Of a stretch of 64,000 nucleotides of DNA, positions 1 through 9,383 are shown one piece after another. The stretch is taken from assembly GCA_041744575.1 (NCBI GenBank), contig JBGTKP010000057.1, positions 1-64,000 of the forward strand. The letters are read 5' to 3'. The stretch comes from JTS-RE37 sp041744575. Lineage in GTDB: Bacteria > Bacteroidota > Bacteroidia > Flavobacteriales > Flavobacteriaceae. Each line of letters opens with the position of its first letter. Position 1 is the first letter of the stretch. Made by a program: the position numbers and the translations under genes. Under the pieces are notes generated by a model that did not search any database, was not told the origin of the DNA, and saw nothing but the letters and a program-made list of their open reading frames with translations.

Positions 1-100
1 ACAGGTTGAATATCAGACATTAAGATACAAAAATAACATCAGAAAAACAAACTAAAATACTGATAATCAGCCGATTGAATCTTTTCGTTTATACGCTGTA

Positions 101-133
101 AAACAAAAAAGTCGGAAGAAAAAATCTTCCGAC
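101..133 (-). terminator. Rho-independent terminator
   Basis: A perfect 9-bp inverted repeat lies at 111-119 and 125-133 (gtcggaaga / tcttccgac). On the minus strand it is followed by a T-rich run at 101-110. It sits just past the stop codon of the minus-strand gene at 178-762 and very probably ends that transcript. Confidence 0.8.
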
Positions 134-177
134 CATGACTGCTGTGAAGCCCCCCGCTTGGAAAAAAAACTCGACCC

Positions 178-762
178 TTACTTAATAGTCACATTTTCGT
201 AGTACACCGATGCTTCATCCTTAACTACAATGGTGTATTTGTCCTGATAGGCATTTTTAAAGTTAAATACCTTTTCAACCAATTGCTTTCCATTCTCCAC
301 ATGAGTGTAGACTGTTCGGTCACTGCTGTCCAGGACATTTATTTCGACCTTCCCCGAATTCAGATTCAAAAGATTCAGATAAACGAGGTGCTCTTTTTGA
401 CGGAAAATTGGTTTTGTATTCTCTTTTCTATCAACTATTGAGACTTTCGAACCATTGATATCCAGACTGTAAACAGTAGTTCTGATCGGATTATCCATTA
501 CAAAGTAATATTTTCCGGCTACCAGTTTGGAAAGATCAAATTTTTTGGCATATACTTCCTTTACCATATTTTCCGAATAAATAACATGGTCCTGAGCGTC
601 AACCAGCCGGATTTGTGTGCCATTTGGATGAGCTTCCAGTTGAAAGATCAGACTTTTCGCATTTTTACCAGGAATAAGCCGAACCTTAGGTTCATTTGCC
701 ACTCCCGTCGCAGACGAGAATAAGAGGGCAATAAGCGCTGAAATTTTAATGATTGCTTTCAT
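178..762 (-). CDS. Small secreted hypothetical protein
   Basis: The 194-residue product has a clear N-terminal signal peptide (hydrophobic core at about 5-20, cleavage near ATGVANE), so it is exported. The rest is rich in beta-strand-like alternation and shows no catalytic motif I recognise. It resembles the small secreted beta-sandwich proteins common in Flavobacteriaceae, but I cannot assign a family. It is monocistronic: its own terminator lies at 101-133, and a TAnnTTTG-type element on the minus strand (798-805) gives a leader of about 30 nt. It is divergent from the AraC gene. Function unknown. Confidence 0.8.
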   Translation of the reverse strand: MKAIIKISALIALLFSSATGVANEPKVRLIPGKNAKSLIFQLEAHPNGTQIRLVDAQDHVIYSENMVKEVYAKKFDLSKLVAGKYYFVMDNPIRTTVYSLDINGSKVSIVDRKENTKPIFRQKEHLVYLNLLNLNSGKVEINVLDSSDRTVYTHVENGKQLVEKVFNFKNAYQDKYTIVVKDEASVYYENVTIK

Positions 763-797
763 AATATTTAGATTTTAGATTTTTAATTATTACAGTA

Positions 798-805
798 CAA
801 ACTTA
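798..805 (-). promoter_or_regulatory. Candidate -7 promoter element
   Basis: On the minus strand this reads TAAGTTTG, matching the Bacteroidetes TAnnTTTG -7 consensus, about 36 nt upstream of the start codon at 762. No TTTG -33 box was found at the usual spacing, so support is the -7 match and its position only. Confidence 0.4.
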
Positions 806-947
806 GGGCGCAATCGCGGTTCCTGCTACACCGAAATTTTCCAATTTATATGCTATTTTAACAACATCAGCCGTTAAAAACGGTATATATGTTAATTTTG
901 AACACTTTTTGGTTAATTTTGCAAAGATTTGCGTTATGTCCCTGTCT

Positions 948-955
948 TAATTTTG
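948..955 (+). promoter_or_regulatory. Candidate araC-family gene promoter
   Basis: TAATTTTG matches TAnnTTTG, with a TTTG at 928-931 (16-nt spacer, slightly short). The element ends 20 nt before the ATG at 976. The same octamer also occurs at 893-900 and 914-921, so the exact transcription start is uncertain. Confidence 0.45.
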
Positions 956-975
956 TATTGTCAATGTGAATTGCG

Positions 976-1848
976 ATGATAAAACACAAACCAGCATTTG
1001 AAGCTATAGCTCCGGATTTCGGGAACTCGTTTACCTATCAGAAATTTGATGAACATAGACTGAATAACAATACGAGTTGGCACTACCATCCGGAAATCGA
1101 ATTGGTATATGTAAATGGTGGGGCAGGCAAGCGTCAGATCGGAAGCCATATTTCATATTATACAGAAGGTGATCTCATCCTCATTGGAAGTCACCTTCCT
1201 CATTGTGGAATGACAGATAACCTAACCGGCAACAAAAGTGAAACGGTAGTCCAGATGCGGGCCGATTTTCTTGGAAGTGATTTTTTTGATATCCCGGAAA
1301 TGAAAAAAATCCAATCTTTATTTGAATTTGCCAAAGGAGGAGTGGCATTTTCAGGCAAAACCAAGCAACATATTGGTGAAAAAATGGAAGTCCTGGAATA
1401 CCAGACCGATTTTAAGCGTCTGCTTTCCATCCTAAATATACTCAATGAACTGGGCCGGTCTGAGGAATTCAAGGTTTTAAATGCAGAAGGCTTTTCCCTG
1501 GAAACCGAAGTGAAGGATAATAACCGGATCAATCAGGTATTCAACTATGTAAAAAATAATTTCAGGGAAGAGATCACACTTGAAGAAATTGCGGGTATGG
1601 TCAGTATGACAGTGCCATCCTTTTGCAGATATTTTAAGAAAATAACCAATAAGACTTTTGTGCAATTTGTAAATGAGTACCGTCTGGTCCACGCATCAAA
1701 ATTATTGGCCGAAAAGCCCTTGAGCATCACCGAAGTATGCTTTGAAAGTGGCTTTAATAATTTTTCACACTTCAACAAATCGTTTAAGGCCTTTACAGGA
1801 CAGAATCCTTCAGTTTACAGGAAGCAATTGAAAAACGTGCTTCAATAA
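976..1848 (+). CDS. AraC family transcriptional regulator (cupin sensor)
   Basis: The 290-residue protein has an N-terminal cupin-like sensor domain (about 20-170, with a WHYHPEIELVYV strand-turn pattern) and a C-terminal AraC double helix-turn-helix (about 190-287; the segment around FSRYFK-like and GFNNFSHFNKSFK is typical of HTH_18). It probably binds a small ligand, often a sugar or its derivative in this architecture, and regulates nearby transport or catabolic genes. No such genes adjoin it here, so its target is unknown. It is monocistronic with a terminator at 1935-1962. Confidence 0.9.
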   Translation: MIKHKPAFEAIAPDFGNSFTYQKFDEHRLNNNTSWHYHPEIELVYVNGGAGKRQIGSHISYYTEGDLILIGSHLPHCGMTDNLTGNKSETVVQMRADFLGSDFFDIPEMKKIQSLFEFAKGGVAFSGKTKQHIGEKMEVLEYQTDFKRLLSILNILNELGRSEEFKVLNAEGFSLETEVKDNNRINQVFNYVKNNFREEITLEEIAGMVSMTVPSFCRYFKKITNKTFVQFVNEYRLVHASKLLAEKPLSITEVCFESGFNNFSHFNKSFKAFTGQNPSVYRKQLKNVLQ

Positions 1849-2170
1849 AACTTTCCCGGTTTCAGAGGCTAACCAGGATGCAGGCATTTGGTGATTTCCG
1901 GCGGGAGATACGGATGATAGCGGAGTTCTTAAATAAAAAATAGGCTCTTTGGCCTATTTTTTATACCCAGGTGAATGAATGTACCGTACTATCTTTAGCG
2001 AGTGGGTGACCAACTAGTTTCCTCATACGCGACTTCCATTAAGATAACAACAAAATCCATGCCGTGGTACAGGTACTCGGCAAAGTTCATAATTTTCTGT
2101 TTATCTGCACTTAGCCGCCTTCAATTTTATGTAATTACTTCTGGGTTCCTCCAGGCCAAAGAATACGGTG
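1849..2170. other. Convergent intergenic region
   Basis: This gap separates the AraC gene from the convergent nuclease gene. Apart from the terminator at 1935-1962 I see no gene, repeat or conserved element. Short open frames here carry no recognisable protein. Confidence 0.6.
1935..1962 (+). terminator. Rho-independent terminator
   Basis: An A-run, the stem taggc / gccta and a T-run form an 11-bp inverted repeat (1935-1945 with 1952-1962) after the AraC gene. The symmetry means it can also stop minus-strand transcripts from the nuclease gene. Confidence 0.75.
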
Positions 2171-2941
2171 CTAAAATATTTCATTGAGGACTTTTGCCAG
2201 TCGCAGCCCACCCTTCTGCAGTTGGATCTCCACCCGGGGCCACCAGGTATAGCTATAACGGTAATATAATTTCTCACCTTCCTCAACGGAATCGTAGATT
2301 TCATTGGCCATGTCCTGACTTTCCTCGACCCAATCCAAAACGCCTCCCTCCTGCAGCGCCTTCTCCTCCGTTTTTGAAAGTTCCGGTAAACTTGCCGCCA
2401 ACTCGGAATAACTCATTCCATAGTCATCAATCATATTTGTATCCCAAATTTTATGCAAATTACTACCTCTGTTAAACCATTGAAGTTGAAGGTCGTTGCC
2501 ACCCTTATCCTCTAACCTTCCCACATGCATGGGCTGGTGGAGATCTCCAACCAAGTGGATAAGCAGTTTCAGATAAAATATTTTATCGGCCTGACTGCTC
2601 CCGTTACCTCGTATTATCTCTATACACTTTTCGATTCCGGTGACCACATCTCCCTCTGGACTTGGTGGAACTTCAGTATACTTCTTATCTCCGGGGTAAT
2701 TCACATAATGCCAGGGATCATATTTGCGATATATGTTATCCGCTTTTATTTCATCAGCAAAGTTGGCGACGGAGGCAAGGCTCTGACCTCCCAATAATTT
2801 GTCAAGCGCCTTCCTGGTCCTGCCGGTCAAATGTTCCTCTGCGACTTCCCCAATGACCCTGTGTCCCGTCTTGGACCAAAAAGGACCTTCGGCCAGGGCC
2901 GTTTGCATCACTAAAAATAAGACAAAGCCTAGTCTATTCAT
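2171..2941 (-). CDS. S1/P1-type zinc-dependent nuclease
   Basis: A secreted nuclease of the S1/P1 family, which cleaves single-stranded DNA and RNA with a trinuclear zinc centre. After the signal peptide come Trp22 and GH27 (the W...GHR motif), an ADE motif, WHYVNY and the LIHLVGDLHQPMHV block, which supply the His and Asp zinc ligands, then a GGND motif. The size (256 residues) fits the family. I chose the ATG at 2941, not 2959, because a TAnnTTTG-like element on the minus strand (2957-2964) overlaps the upstream ATG. It probably serves extracellular or periplasmic nucleic-acid scavenging. Confidence 0.9.
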   Translation of the reverse strand: MNRLGFVLFLVMQTALAEGPFWSKTGHRVIGEVAEEHLTGRTRKALDKLLGGQSLASVANFADEIKADNIYRKYDPWHYVNYPGDKKYTEVPPSPEGDVVTGIEKCIEIIRGNGSSQADKIFYLKLLIHLVGDLHQPMHVGRLEDKGGNDLQLQWFNRGSNLHKIWDTNMIDDYGMSYSELAASLPELSKTEEKALQEGGVLDWVEESQDMANEIYDSVEEGEKLYYRYSYTWWPRVEIQLQKGGLRLAKVLNEIF

Positions 2942-3045
2942 TACCGCCTTTTCATTCAAATGTATAAAATGAAATTTTAAGCTATTGTTAAGACAAACCC
3001 CTATTTCGAATAATAATCAGATATTGCACAACAAATTCCGGTATC

Positions 3046-5301
3046 TTGATATTAAAACAAATAAAATCCCCAGCTATTCGGATCGGCCTGATTGTAGGGG
3101 CTTCCGTGTTGCTTCTTTTTCTGTTATTTATTTCAAGTGTTTATATGGGCGTATGGGGCAAGCTTCCATCCAAAACCGAATTATCCGGCTACAAGTATCA
3201 AAAAGCCACAGAGGTATTTACAGCGGACAGCATCCTCATCGGAAAATATTATTTACACGACAGGCAACCCATCACCTATCAGTCATTTCCCCGACATTTG
3301 ATTGACGCCCTTGTATCCATTGAGGATGAGCGGTTTTTTGATCATTCGGGCATAGACTATAGAAGTCTTTTCAGGGTGGCCGTAAAGACCATTTTATTAC
3401 AGGATGAATCGGCAGGGGGTGGAAGTACCATCAGTCAGCAACTGGCTAAAAACCTGTATCCCAGGTCGGAAAGCGGAAAAATCGGCCTTGTGGTGCATAA
3501 AGTCAAAGAAATGATAATCGCACGGAGGCTTGAAACTGTTTTTGATAAAAAAGAGGTTCTGCAGCATTATTTAAATACGGTATCTTTTGGTGACAACACT
3601 TTTGGAATCGAGAGCGCATCGCTGAAATTTTTTAACAAGCACACCCGGGAACTGCAAACGGAAGAAGCAGCCACACTAGTGGGAATGCTTAAAGCCACTT
3701 ATGACTATAATCCCAGGATCTTCCCGGAAAGTGGTAAGAACAGGAGGGATCTTGTGCTATACTCCATGGCAAAGAATGATTACGTTTCTGAGGAGCAACG
3801 CGACAGCCTTACGGACCTGCCGCTTAAGCTCGACTACCGCGAATACGAATATAATTCAGGTCTCGCCCCGTATTTCCGGGAGGAGGTACGTAAGCGGCTG
3901 ATGGCATGGAGCAAAGATCAGAAAGAACAGGGAAATGAATATAATATTTATACTTCCGGACTCAAAGTGTATACCACGCTCGATTTTAAAATGCAGAAAG
4001 GCGCTGAAGAAGCAATGGTGGAACACATGAGCCATCTTCAGGAACAATTCGAAAAAAGTTATGGCAAAAATGCCCCCTGGCTCACAAATAAAACCCTGAT
4101 GGATAAAATTATCCGGGGGTCGATTCCGTATAAGAAAATGATTAAAAATGGGATAAGTCCCCAACAGGCGATCGATTCAATGAATCAAAAAAGGACAATG
4201 ACACTGGCCTCCTGGGAGGGCGAGAAAGAAACTGAAGCAAGTATCATTGACAGTATCACACACTATACCAAATTTCTGAACACCGGCTCTCTCTCCATGG
4301 ATCCGCATACAGGCGAAGTAAAAACCTGGATAGGCGGCGTAAATTACAAATATTACAAGTACGATCATGTTTCACAAAGCAAGCGGCAGGTGGGATCTGC
4401 TTTTAAACCGATTGTATATATGGCCGCGCTGGAAAGCGGAATGGACCCGTGCAGTTATTTCTCGGCTGAAGAGGTAACGTATAAGAATCTGGAAGGGTGG
4501 TCTCCGGGTAACTCAGGTGATAAGGATGAGGTTTATCTCAACTATTCCATGAAAGAGGCATTGAGCAACTCTGTCAATACGGTGGCGGTCAAGGTGCTGG
4601 AAAAAACCGGAATTACAAAGGTTATCTCACAGGCAAATAAAATGGGCATTGACGCCTCATTGCCCAAACAGCCTTCTCTTGCCCTGGGCACAGGTGAGAT
4701 TGGACTGAACCAGATGGCCGGGGCCTATTGCAGTTTTGTCAATGATGGGATTCCCATGGAGCCCTTTTTTTTAAAAAGTATTTCGGATAACAACGATTCT
4801 ATTCTCGAAACTTTTTCTCCTGCCACCCCATTGAAGGCTGCCTTTTCCAAAGAAAATGGAGAAATCATTCTTGAAATGATGAAATCAACGGTCAATGAAG
4901 GGACAGCAGCAAGGATCCGAAGCGAATATGGATTAAAAAATGACATAGCGGGAAAAACCGGAACCACCCAGAATAATAAGGACGCCTGGTTTGCAGCTGT
5001 AACACCCAACCTGGTCCATATCACATGGGTTGGGCTGGAGCATCATGAAATCGGCTTCAGGAATACCTCTCTCGGGCAGGGCTCGAGCGCGGCGTTACCT
5101 ATTTTCGCCCTCTGGATGAAACATATGAACCAGGATCCGTATTTTGACGCCGTTACGAAAGCGAAATTTGCGACTCCGGATCCTGAAGTAATGGAAAAGC
5201 TGGACTGTGAACCTGTGAAAAGGGACGGATTTTTTAAAAGATTGTTTAAAAACCCGAACCGCAAGAAAACACGGAAATTCAAGGAGGACGGCGCTCCTTA
5301 A
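3046..5301 (+). CDS. Class A penicillin-binding protein (PBP1A type)
   Basis: A bifunctional peptidoglycan synthase anchored in the inner membrane. A transmembrane helix (about 12-35) is followed by the GT51 transglycosylase domain (catalytic Glu in SIEDERFFDHSG, about 91-102; GGSTISQQLAKN). The transpeptidase has the three active-site motifs S451-x-x-K454, S509-V-N511 and K637-T-G639. At 751 residues it is a normal PBP1A. The first in-frame start is TTG at 3046, because no ATG lies upstream of the membrane anchor. A TATCTTGA sequence overlapping this start could be a weak promoter, so the exact start is less certain than the identity. Confidence 0.93.
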   Translation: MILKQIKSPAIRIGLIVGASVLLLFLLFISSVYMGVWGKLPSKTELSGYKYQKATEVFTADSILIGKYYLHDRQPITYQSFPRHLIDALVSIEDERFFDHSGIDYRSLFRVAVKTILLQDESAGGGSTISQQLAKNLYPRSESGKIGLVVHKVKEMIIARRLETVFDKKEVLQHYLNTVSFGDNTFGIESASLKFFNKHTRELQTEEAATLVGMLKATYDYNPRIFPESGKNRRDLVLYSMAKNDYVSEEQRDSLTDLPLKLDYREYEYNSGLAPYFREEVRKRLMAWSKDQKEQGNEYNIYTSGLKVYTTLDFKMQKGAEEAMVEHMSHLQEQFEKSYGKNAPWLTNKTLMDKIIRGSIPYKKMIKNGISPQQAIDSMNQKRTMTLASWEGEKETEASIIDSITHYTKFLNTGSLSMDPHTGEVKTWIGGVNYKYYKYDHVSQSKRQVGSAFKPIVYMAALESGMDPCSYFSAEEVTYKNLEGWSPGNSGDKDEVYLNYSMKEALSNSVNTVAVKVLEKTGITKVISQANKMGIDASLPKQPSLALGTGEIGLNQMAGAYCSFVNDGIPMEPFFLKSISDNNDSILETFSPATPLKAAFSKENGEIILEMMKSTVNEGTAARIRSEYGLKNDIAGKTGTTQNNKDAWFAAVTPNLVHITWVGLEHHEIGFRNTSLGQGSSAALPIFALWMKHMNQDPYFDAVTKAKFATPDPEVMEKLDCEPVKRDGFFKRLFKNPNRKKTRKFKEDGAP

Positions 5302-5524
5302 AGAAGATGAGCTGAAGACGTATTACGAAAGGAATCTCCTATTTGATGGCTCTTTTTTTAAGATGGGATTTTTTTAATTCTTTTGCTATCAGAGCAATAT
5401 GCCTTAAGTCCATTCCTGTTCCAAACCCATCAGATCACCTCACTTGTTGTACCTCCGGATCCCATGGAGATTATCCCGTTTCAAAGGGTCTTCCTCCTCC
5501 CGGTCACCAGCTTCATTATTTGAT

Positions 5525-5532
5525 TATCTTTG
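5525..5532 (+). promoter_or_regulatory. Candidate -7 promoter element for DUF819 gene
   Basis: TATCTTTG fits TAnnTTTG exactly and lies 28 nt before the ATG at 5560. It overlaps the in-frame TTG at 5530, which argues that translation begins at 5560. No clear -33 TTTG at 17-23 nt. Confidence 0.45.
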
Positions 5533-5559
5533 ACTCACTTCCAATTTAATCAGACCTCT

Positions 5560-6822
5560 ATGGATCAACTCCCGCTCACTGATGATACCATACTGTTTGG
5601 GCTTTTGTGCTTGTGTCTTGGCCTTGTATTTTATACCTCTTCCATTAAAAAAGGATTCTGGAAACGCTTCTACAGTATTGTTCCGGTACTCTTGCTCTGC
5701 TATCTCCTGCCAGCAGTCCTGACGAGTGTCGGACTTATCAGTGAGGAACAATCTCAACTGTATGCCATCGCAAGCCGCTATCTGCTTCCCGCCGCGCTGG
5801 TGCTGATGACATTGAGCATAGACCTCAAAGCCATTGCCAATCTGGGTTCAAAGGCACTCATTCTCTTCCTGACGGGTTCTGTCGGTATTATTATCGGTGG
5901 TCCCCTGGCGATTTTGATTGTTTCTGTTTTTTCACCTGAAACTGTCGGTGGGGTCGGATATGACGCAGTGTGGCGGGGCCTTGCCACCATTGCCGGAAGC
6001 TGGATTGGAGGCGGTGCGAACCAGGCAGCCATGCTGGAAGTTTTTGAATACAATCCTCAAAAGTTTGGAGGGATGGTTTTGATTGATATTGTTGTCGCAA
6101 ATCTTTGGCTGGCCGTCTTATTGTTTGGTATCGGAAAGGCCGATAAGATTGACCGGTGGCTTAAGGCGGATACCAGCTCTATCGAAATACTGAAGCGTAA
6201 AGTTTCGGCTCATACTGCAGAGATCACAAGAGTAAGCACCCTTCCTGATTATATTATTATGCTGTCCGTGGCCTTTACTTCAGTAGGCCTTTCACATTTC
6301 GGGGGACATCATTTCGCCAGTTTCCTGCGAACCAACTTCACTGTCATAGGTGACGAAACAAAAGCACTTTCTTCACTCGGTTCGGAATTCTTATGGATGA
6401 TTGTATTTGCGACCATCCTTGGCATCTTGTGTTCTTTCACAAAAATTAAAAATTATGAAGGCGCAGGAGCCAGCAAGATCGGGGGTCTTTTCATTTATTT
6501 CCTGGTAGCCACTATAGGTATGAAGATGGATTTGGGTAAGATCTTCGACAATCCGGGACTTATCGCTATTGGCGTTGTTTGGATCTGTATTCACGCGGCC
6601 CTGATGATTTTAGTCGCCAAACTTATCAAAGCCCCATATTTCTTTCTTGCAGTCGGAAGCCAGGCCAATATCGGAGGTGCCGCCTCCGCTCCTATCGTTG
6701 CCGCCGAATTTCATCCCTCCCTGACCTCGGTGGGCATTCTCCTCGCTGTATTTGGCTATGTAATCGGAACCGCAGGCGCTTATATCTGTGGACTACTAAT
6801 GGAAATTGCCTCCAAAGTTTAA
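5560..6822 (+). CDS. DUF819 family integral membrane protein
   Basis: A polytopic membrane protein of about 420 residues with roughly ten hydrophobic segments. It belongs to the DUF819 family, whose fold resembles GltS-like secondary transporters. The glycine-rich stretches WIGGGANQAAM and SQANIGGAASAP in the two halves are the expected inverted-repeat signature near the substrate site. The substrate is unknown. Translation probably starts at ATG 5560, since the upstream TTG lies within a promoter-like element. The following lipoprotein gene is 45 nt away and may be co-transcribed. Confidence 0.88.
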   Translation: MDQLPLTDDTILFGLLCLCLGLVFYTSSIKKGFWKRFYSIVPVLLLCYLLPAVLTSVGLISEEQSQLYAIASRYLLPAALVLMTLSIDLKAIANLGSKALILFLTGSVGIIIGGPLAILIVSVFSPETVGGVGYDAVWRGLATIAGSWIGGGANQAAMLEVFEYNPQKFGGMVLIDIVVANLWLAVLLFGIGKADKIDRWLKADTSSIEILKRKVSAHTAEITRVSTLPDYIIMLSVAFTSVGLSHFGGHHFASFLRTNFTVIGDETKALSSLGSEFLWMIVFATILGILCSFTKIKNYEGAGASKIGGLFIYFLVATIGMKMDLGKIFDNPGLIAIGVVWICIHAALMILVAKLIKAPYFFLAVGSQANIGGAASAPIVAAEFHPSLTSVGILLAVFGYVIGTAGAYICGLLMEIASKV

Positions 6823-6867
6823 AATACCATGAACTTTGGTGATATTTGCGCTGAAAAAAGTGGTAAG

Positions 6868-7581
6868 ATGAATAAATACATTGGTATTTTACTTTTGTTC
6901 GCGGTATTCGCAGGTTGTGGGGAGGACAATGAAAAGGAGACTATGGTGGTAACCGGAGTAGTCAAAGGATTGAAAAAGGGAAAGTTGTATCTGCAACACA
7001 TTCCGGATTCCACACTTATCACTTTGGACTCCATGGAAGTAAACGGCGATGGCAACTTTAGCTTTACCACACCACTTTTAAGCCCGGAGGTATTTTACTT
7101 ATATCTTAAAAAGATGGATAACAATGATGTTAACGACCGAATCACATTTTTTGGAGAGGCAGGCACCATCACCATCAACACTGCGTGGAACACCTTTGAT
7201 ACACAGGCAAAAATCGGAGGTTCGGCAACTCATAAAAAATTAGAAGAGTACCAGCAAGTAATGTCGCGGTTTAATAAAAAGAATATGGAAATCATGCGGG
7301 CGGCCTATGATACCATTGTACAGAAGGATAGCATCGCCATGGATTCCATCCAAAAAGCCAGCAATAAAAATATTTTGAGGGGATATTTATATGCGGTAAA
7401 TTTTGCGCTGAGTAACAGGAATTCGTGTATTGCTCCCTATATTGCCGTAAACGAGGTGCCAGACGCTAATTTGAAATACCTTGATTCCATTTATAATTCT
7501 CTGTCTCCGGAGGTGTCAGCCTCCAAATATGGCAAAGACCTTAAAAATTATCTCACAGAAAAAAGGAAAAGGGAAGAATAG
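6868..7581 (+). CDS. DUF4369-type lipoprotein
   Basis: The 237-residue protein starts with a lipoprotein signal (hydrophobic core, then lipobox AGCG, modified Cys at about residue 15). The next 100 residues look like DUF4369, the N-terminal domain usually found before a TlpA/AhpC thioredoxin domain in Bacteroidetes (VVTGVVKGLKKGKLYLQ..DSTLITLDSMEVNGDGNFSF). Here no CxxC thioredoxin domain follows; the C-terminal part is helical and ends at 7581. It is therefore a stand-alone DUF4369 protein of unknown role at the cell envelope. ATG 6868 was chosen over 6829 because the signal peptide begins there. Confidence 0.8.
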   Translation: MNKYIGILLLFAVFAGCGEDNEKETMVVTGVVKGLKKGKLYLQHIPDSTLITLDSMEVNGDGNFSFTTPLLSPEVFYLYLKKMDNNDVNDRITFFGEAGTITINTAWNTFDTQAKIGGSATHKKLEEYQQVMSRFNKKNMEIMRAAYDTIVQKDSIAMDSIQKASNKNILRGYLYAVNFALSNRNSCIAPYIAVNEVPDANLKYLDSIYNSLSPEVSASKYGKDLKNYLTEKRKREE

Positions 7582-7587
7582 AGATGT

Positions 7588-7857
7588 CTAACTGAGTTTG
7601 TTCAGCCTTACGACAAGGTCGCCCGACTGGACTTCGAGTTCCTTTCGTATTTCCTTAAAATGTGCGCTTTTGTCTTTCACACCTCTTTCATTGACCTTTG
7701 CAATGAGTACGTCAAAAGTTGAGATGGCAGAATCAATAATTTCGGTTCCCTCTTTTGAACCGCTCTTGTTCTGGGAGGCCTCTACAATATAAACAGCCTC
7801 TATAATATCTCCCAATACGTAATTAATGTCCTTTTTCAGATCGCGAATGTTCGCCAT
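7588..7857 (-). CDS. Small conserved hypothetical protein
   Basis: An 89-residue, soluble, mostly helical protein (MANIRDLKKDINYVLGDIIEAV at the start) of a kind commonly seen in Flavobacteriaceae. I know of no function. The start at 7857 is preferred to 7884: a TAnnTTTG element on the minus strand (7874-7881) lies between the two and gives a leader of about 12 nt. It is convergent with the lipoprotein gene, 6 nt apart. Confidence 0.75.
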   Translation of the reverse strand: MANIRDLKKDINYVLGDIIEAVYIVEASQNKSGSKEGTEIIDSAISTFDVLIAKVNERGVKDKSAHFKEIRKELEVQSGDLVVRLNKLS

Positions 7858-7873
7858 GATGTTAATTTTGGGG

Positions 7874-7881
7874 CAAAAATA
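7874..7881 (-). promoter_or_regulatory. Candidate -7 promoter element
   Basis: The minus strand reads TATTTTTG, a TAnnTTTG match 17 nt before the ATG at 7857. No -33 box identified. Confidence 0.4.
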
Positions 7882-7953
7882 CACTTTTTAACACAAGCAA
7901 AGGCATTTTAATTCAGGACAGATGTCCTTTACCGATGAGACCATCCACCGGAA

Positions 7954-8922
7954 TCACAGCGTAATTTCAAGCAGACTAACACCCCGGGTATCTATAGTTA
8001 GACTCGAAGAACACGCCGGAAGCAGAATTGTTTCTCCTTTTTTTATTGAGACTGCCTCTATCTCATTGGCTATCGATGCCTCCCCGTCAACACACATCAA
8101 AATGGTAAAGGAATCCCGTTCCGAGAGATCGGCATTGTAGGTTTCAGTAAGTTTCAGGAAGCCGGTGGTAAAATAGGGGCAACTAACCATCCGGTTGACA
8201 ACATTGTCCTTCTGCGGGTATCGGATAATATAATCATCTGTCTTTTTATAATCCAGGGCATCCATGGCCAGATCCGTGTGCAGGTCCCTCAGTTTACCAT
8301 TTTGATCTTTCCTGTTATAATCGAAAACCCTGTAAGTAATGTCAGAGGTCTGTTGTATTTCTGCCAATAAAACCCCGGCACCAATGGCATGAATTCGGCC
8401 GGCACTGATAAAGAAGGCGTCTCCCTCGGATATTTTTTCGTATTGCAATAATTCTTCGACTTTGTTTTCCTTCAATCTCGCAATATATTCCTGAGGGGTA
8501 ACATCTCTGTTAAACCCAATAATCAGTGTGGCGTCTTGCTCGGCATCCATTATATACCACATTTCTGTCTTGCCATTTGACTGGTGTTTCGACATGGCCA
8601 ATTGATCATCAGGATGTACCTGAATGGACAAATCCTGGTTGGCATCGAGAAATTTGATAAGAACCGGGAACTCCTTTCCGAAACGTTTTACCACAGACTT
8701 ACCCATCAGCTCTGTTGCCTGATCTCGCAGTAAATCGGTCAGTGGCCGGCCGGCAAGCGAACCGTTCGCTATGATTGAAACATCTCCGGAAACACCTGAG
8801 ACCTCCCAACTCTCACCAACACCATCGTTCTCCAATGGCTTGTGGAGGACCGATTTTAATCGGGACCCTCCCCAAATGCGGTCCTTTAAAATAGGGTGAA
8901 ATTTTAACGGATATAATGTCAT
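7954..8922 (-). CDS. manA: Mannose-6-phosphate isomerase, class I
   Basis: This cytosolic zinc enzyme interconverts mannose 6-phosphate and fructose 6-phosphate and feeds GDP-mannose and glycan synthesis. The N-terminus (PLKFHPILKDRIWGGSRL) is diagnostic, followed by the metal-binding IQVHPDDQ and GKTEMWYI motifs, and by GRIHAIGAG and TSDITYRVFDY, which contain the catalytic Arg. At 322 residues it is the short bacterial form. It is the last gene of the idi-PTPS-peroxiredoxin-manA operon and overlaps the peroxiredoxin gene by 4 bp. Confidence 0.93.
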   Translation of the reverse strand: MTLYPLKFHPILKDRIWGGSRLKSVLHKPLENDGVGESWEVSGVSGDVSIIANGSLAGRPLTDLLRDQATELMGKSVVKRFGKEFPVLIKFLDANQDLSIQVHPDDQLAMSKHQSNGKTEMWYIMDAEQDATLIIGFNRDVTPQEYIARLKENKVEELLQYEKISEGDAFFISAGRIHAIGAGVLLAEIQQTSDITYRVFDYNRKDQNGKLRDLHTDLAMDALDYKKTDDYIIRYPQKDNVVNRMVSCPYFTTGFLKLTETYNADLSERDSFTILMCVDGEASIANEIEAVSIKKGETILLPACSSSLTIDTRGVSLLEITL

Positions 8923-9380
8923 GACGTCTTCATTTTCTTTAATGTCCTGACGGCCGCACGTACGTGTTCCGAGGGTCTTAAACTACGGCATACTGTCTCT
9001 ACAAAACCCTCACAATTAACAACATAAGTTTCCCGTGCGGGCAACAAATCTAAGAATCTGTTTCGGACCCGGAACATTTTCTTGACATGATTTCCTTCAT
9101 CGGCAAGTAACAGATACGGCAATTTATATTTTGAGGCAAATCGGTCATGCACGGTTGAGGAATCGCCACTTATACCAATAACTTCGCCTCCAAGTGCGAT
9201 TATTTCGGCATACTCATCCCTGAAAGCACATACTTCCGCCGTGCAACCGGGGGTCAGATCCCTGGGATAAAAAAAGATCACCAAGGGTTGTATCCCTGTA
9301 TATTCATGGCTGTGTACCCATGTACCATTTTGACTTTTCAATGAAAATGTCGGTACCCGTTCCCCTTCCTTTAGCCCCAT
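8919..9380 (-). CDS. Peroxiredoxin, Bcp/AhpC-TSA family
   Basis: A thiol peroxidase of 153 residues that reduces hydrogen peroxide and organic peroxides in the cytosol. The motif PRDLTPGCTAEVC contains the peroxidatic Cys46 and a second Cys51, the usual arrangement of Bcp-type atypical 2-Cys peroxiredoxins. It lies between the PTPS-like gene (3-nt gap) and manA (4-bp overlap), so expression is surely coupled. Confidence 0.9.
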   Translation of the reverse strand: MGLKEGERVPTFSLKSQNGTWVHSHEYTGIQPLVIFFYPRDLTPGCTAEVCAFRDEYAEIIALGGEVIGISGDSSTVHDRFASKYKLPYLLLADEGNHVKKMFRVRNRFLDLLPARETYVVNCEGFVETVCRSLRPSEHVRAAVRTLKKMKTS

Positions 9381-9383
9381 GAG

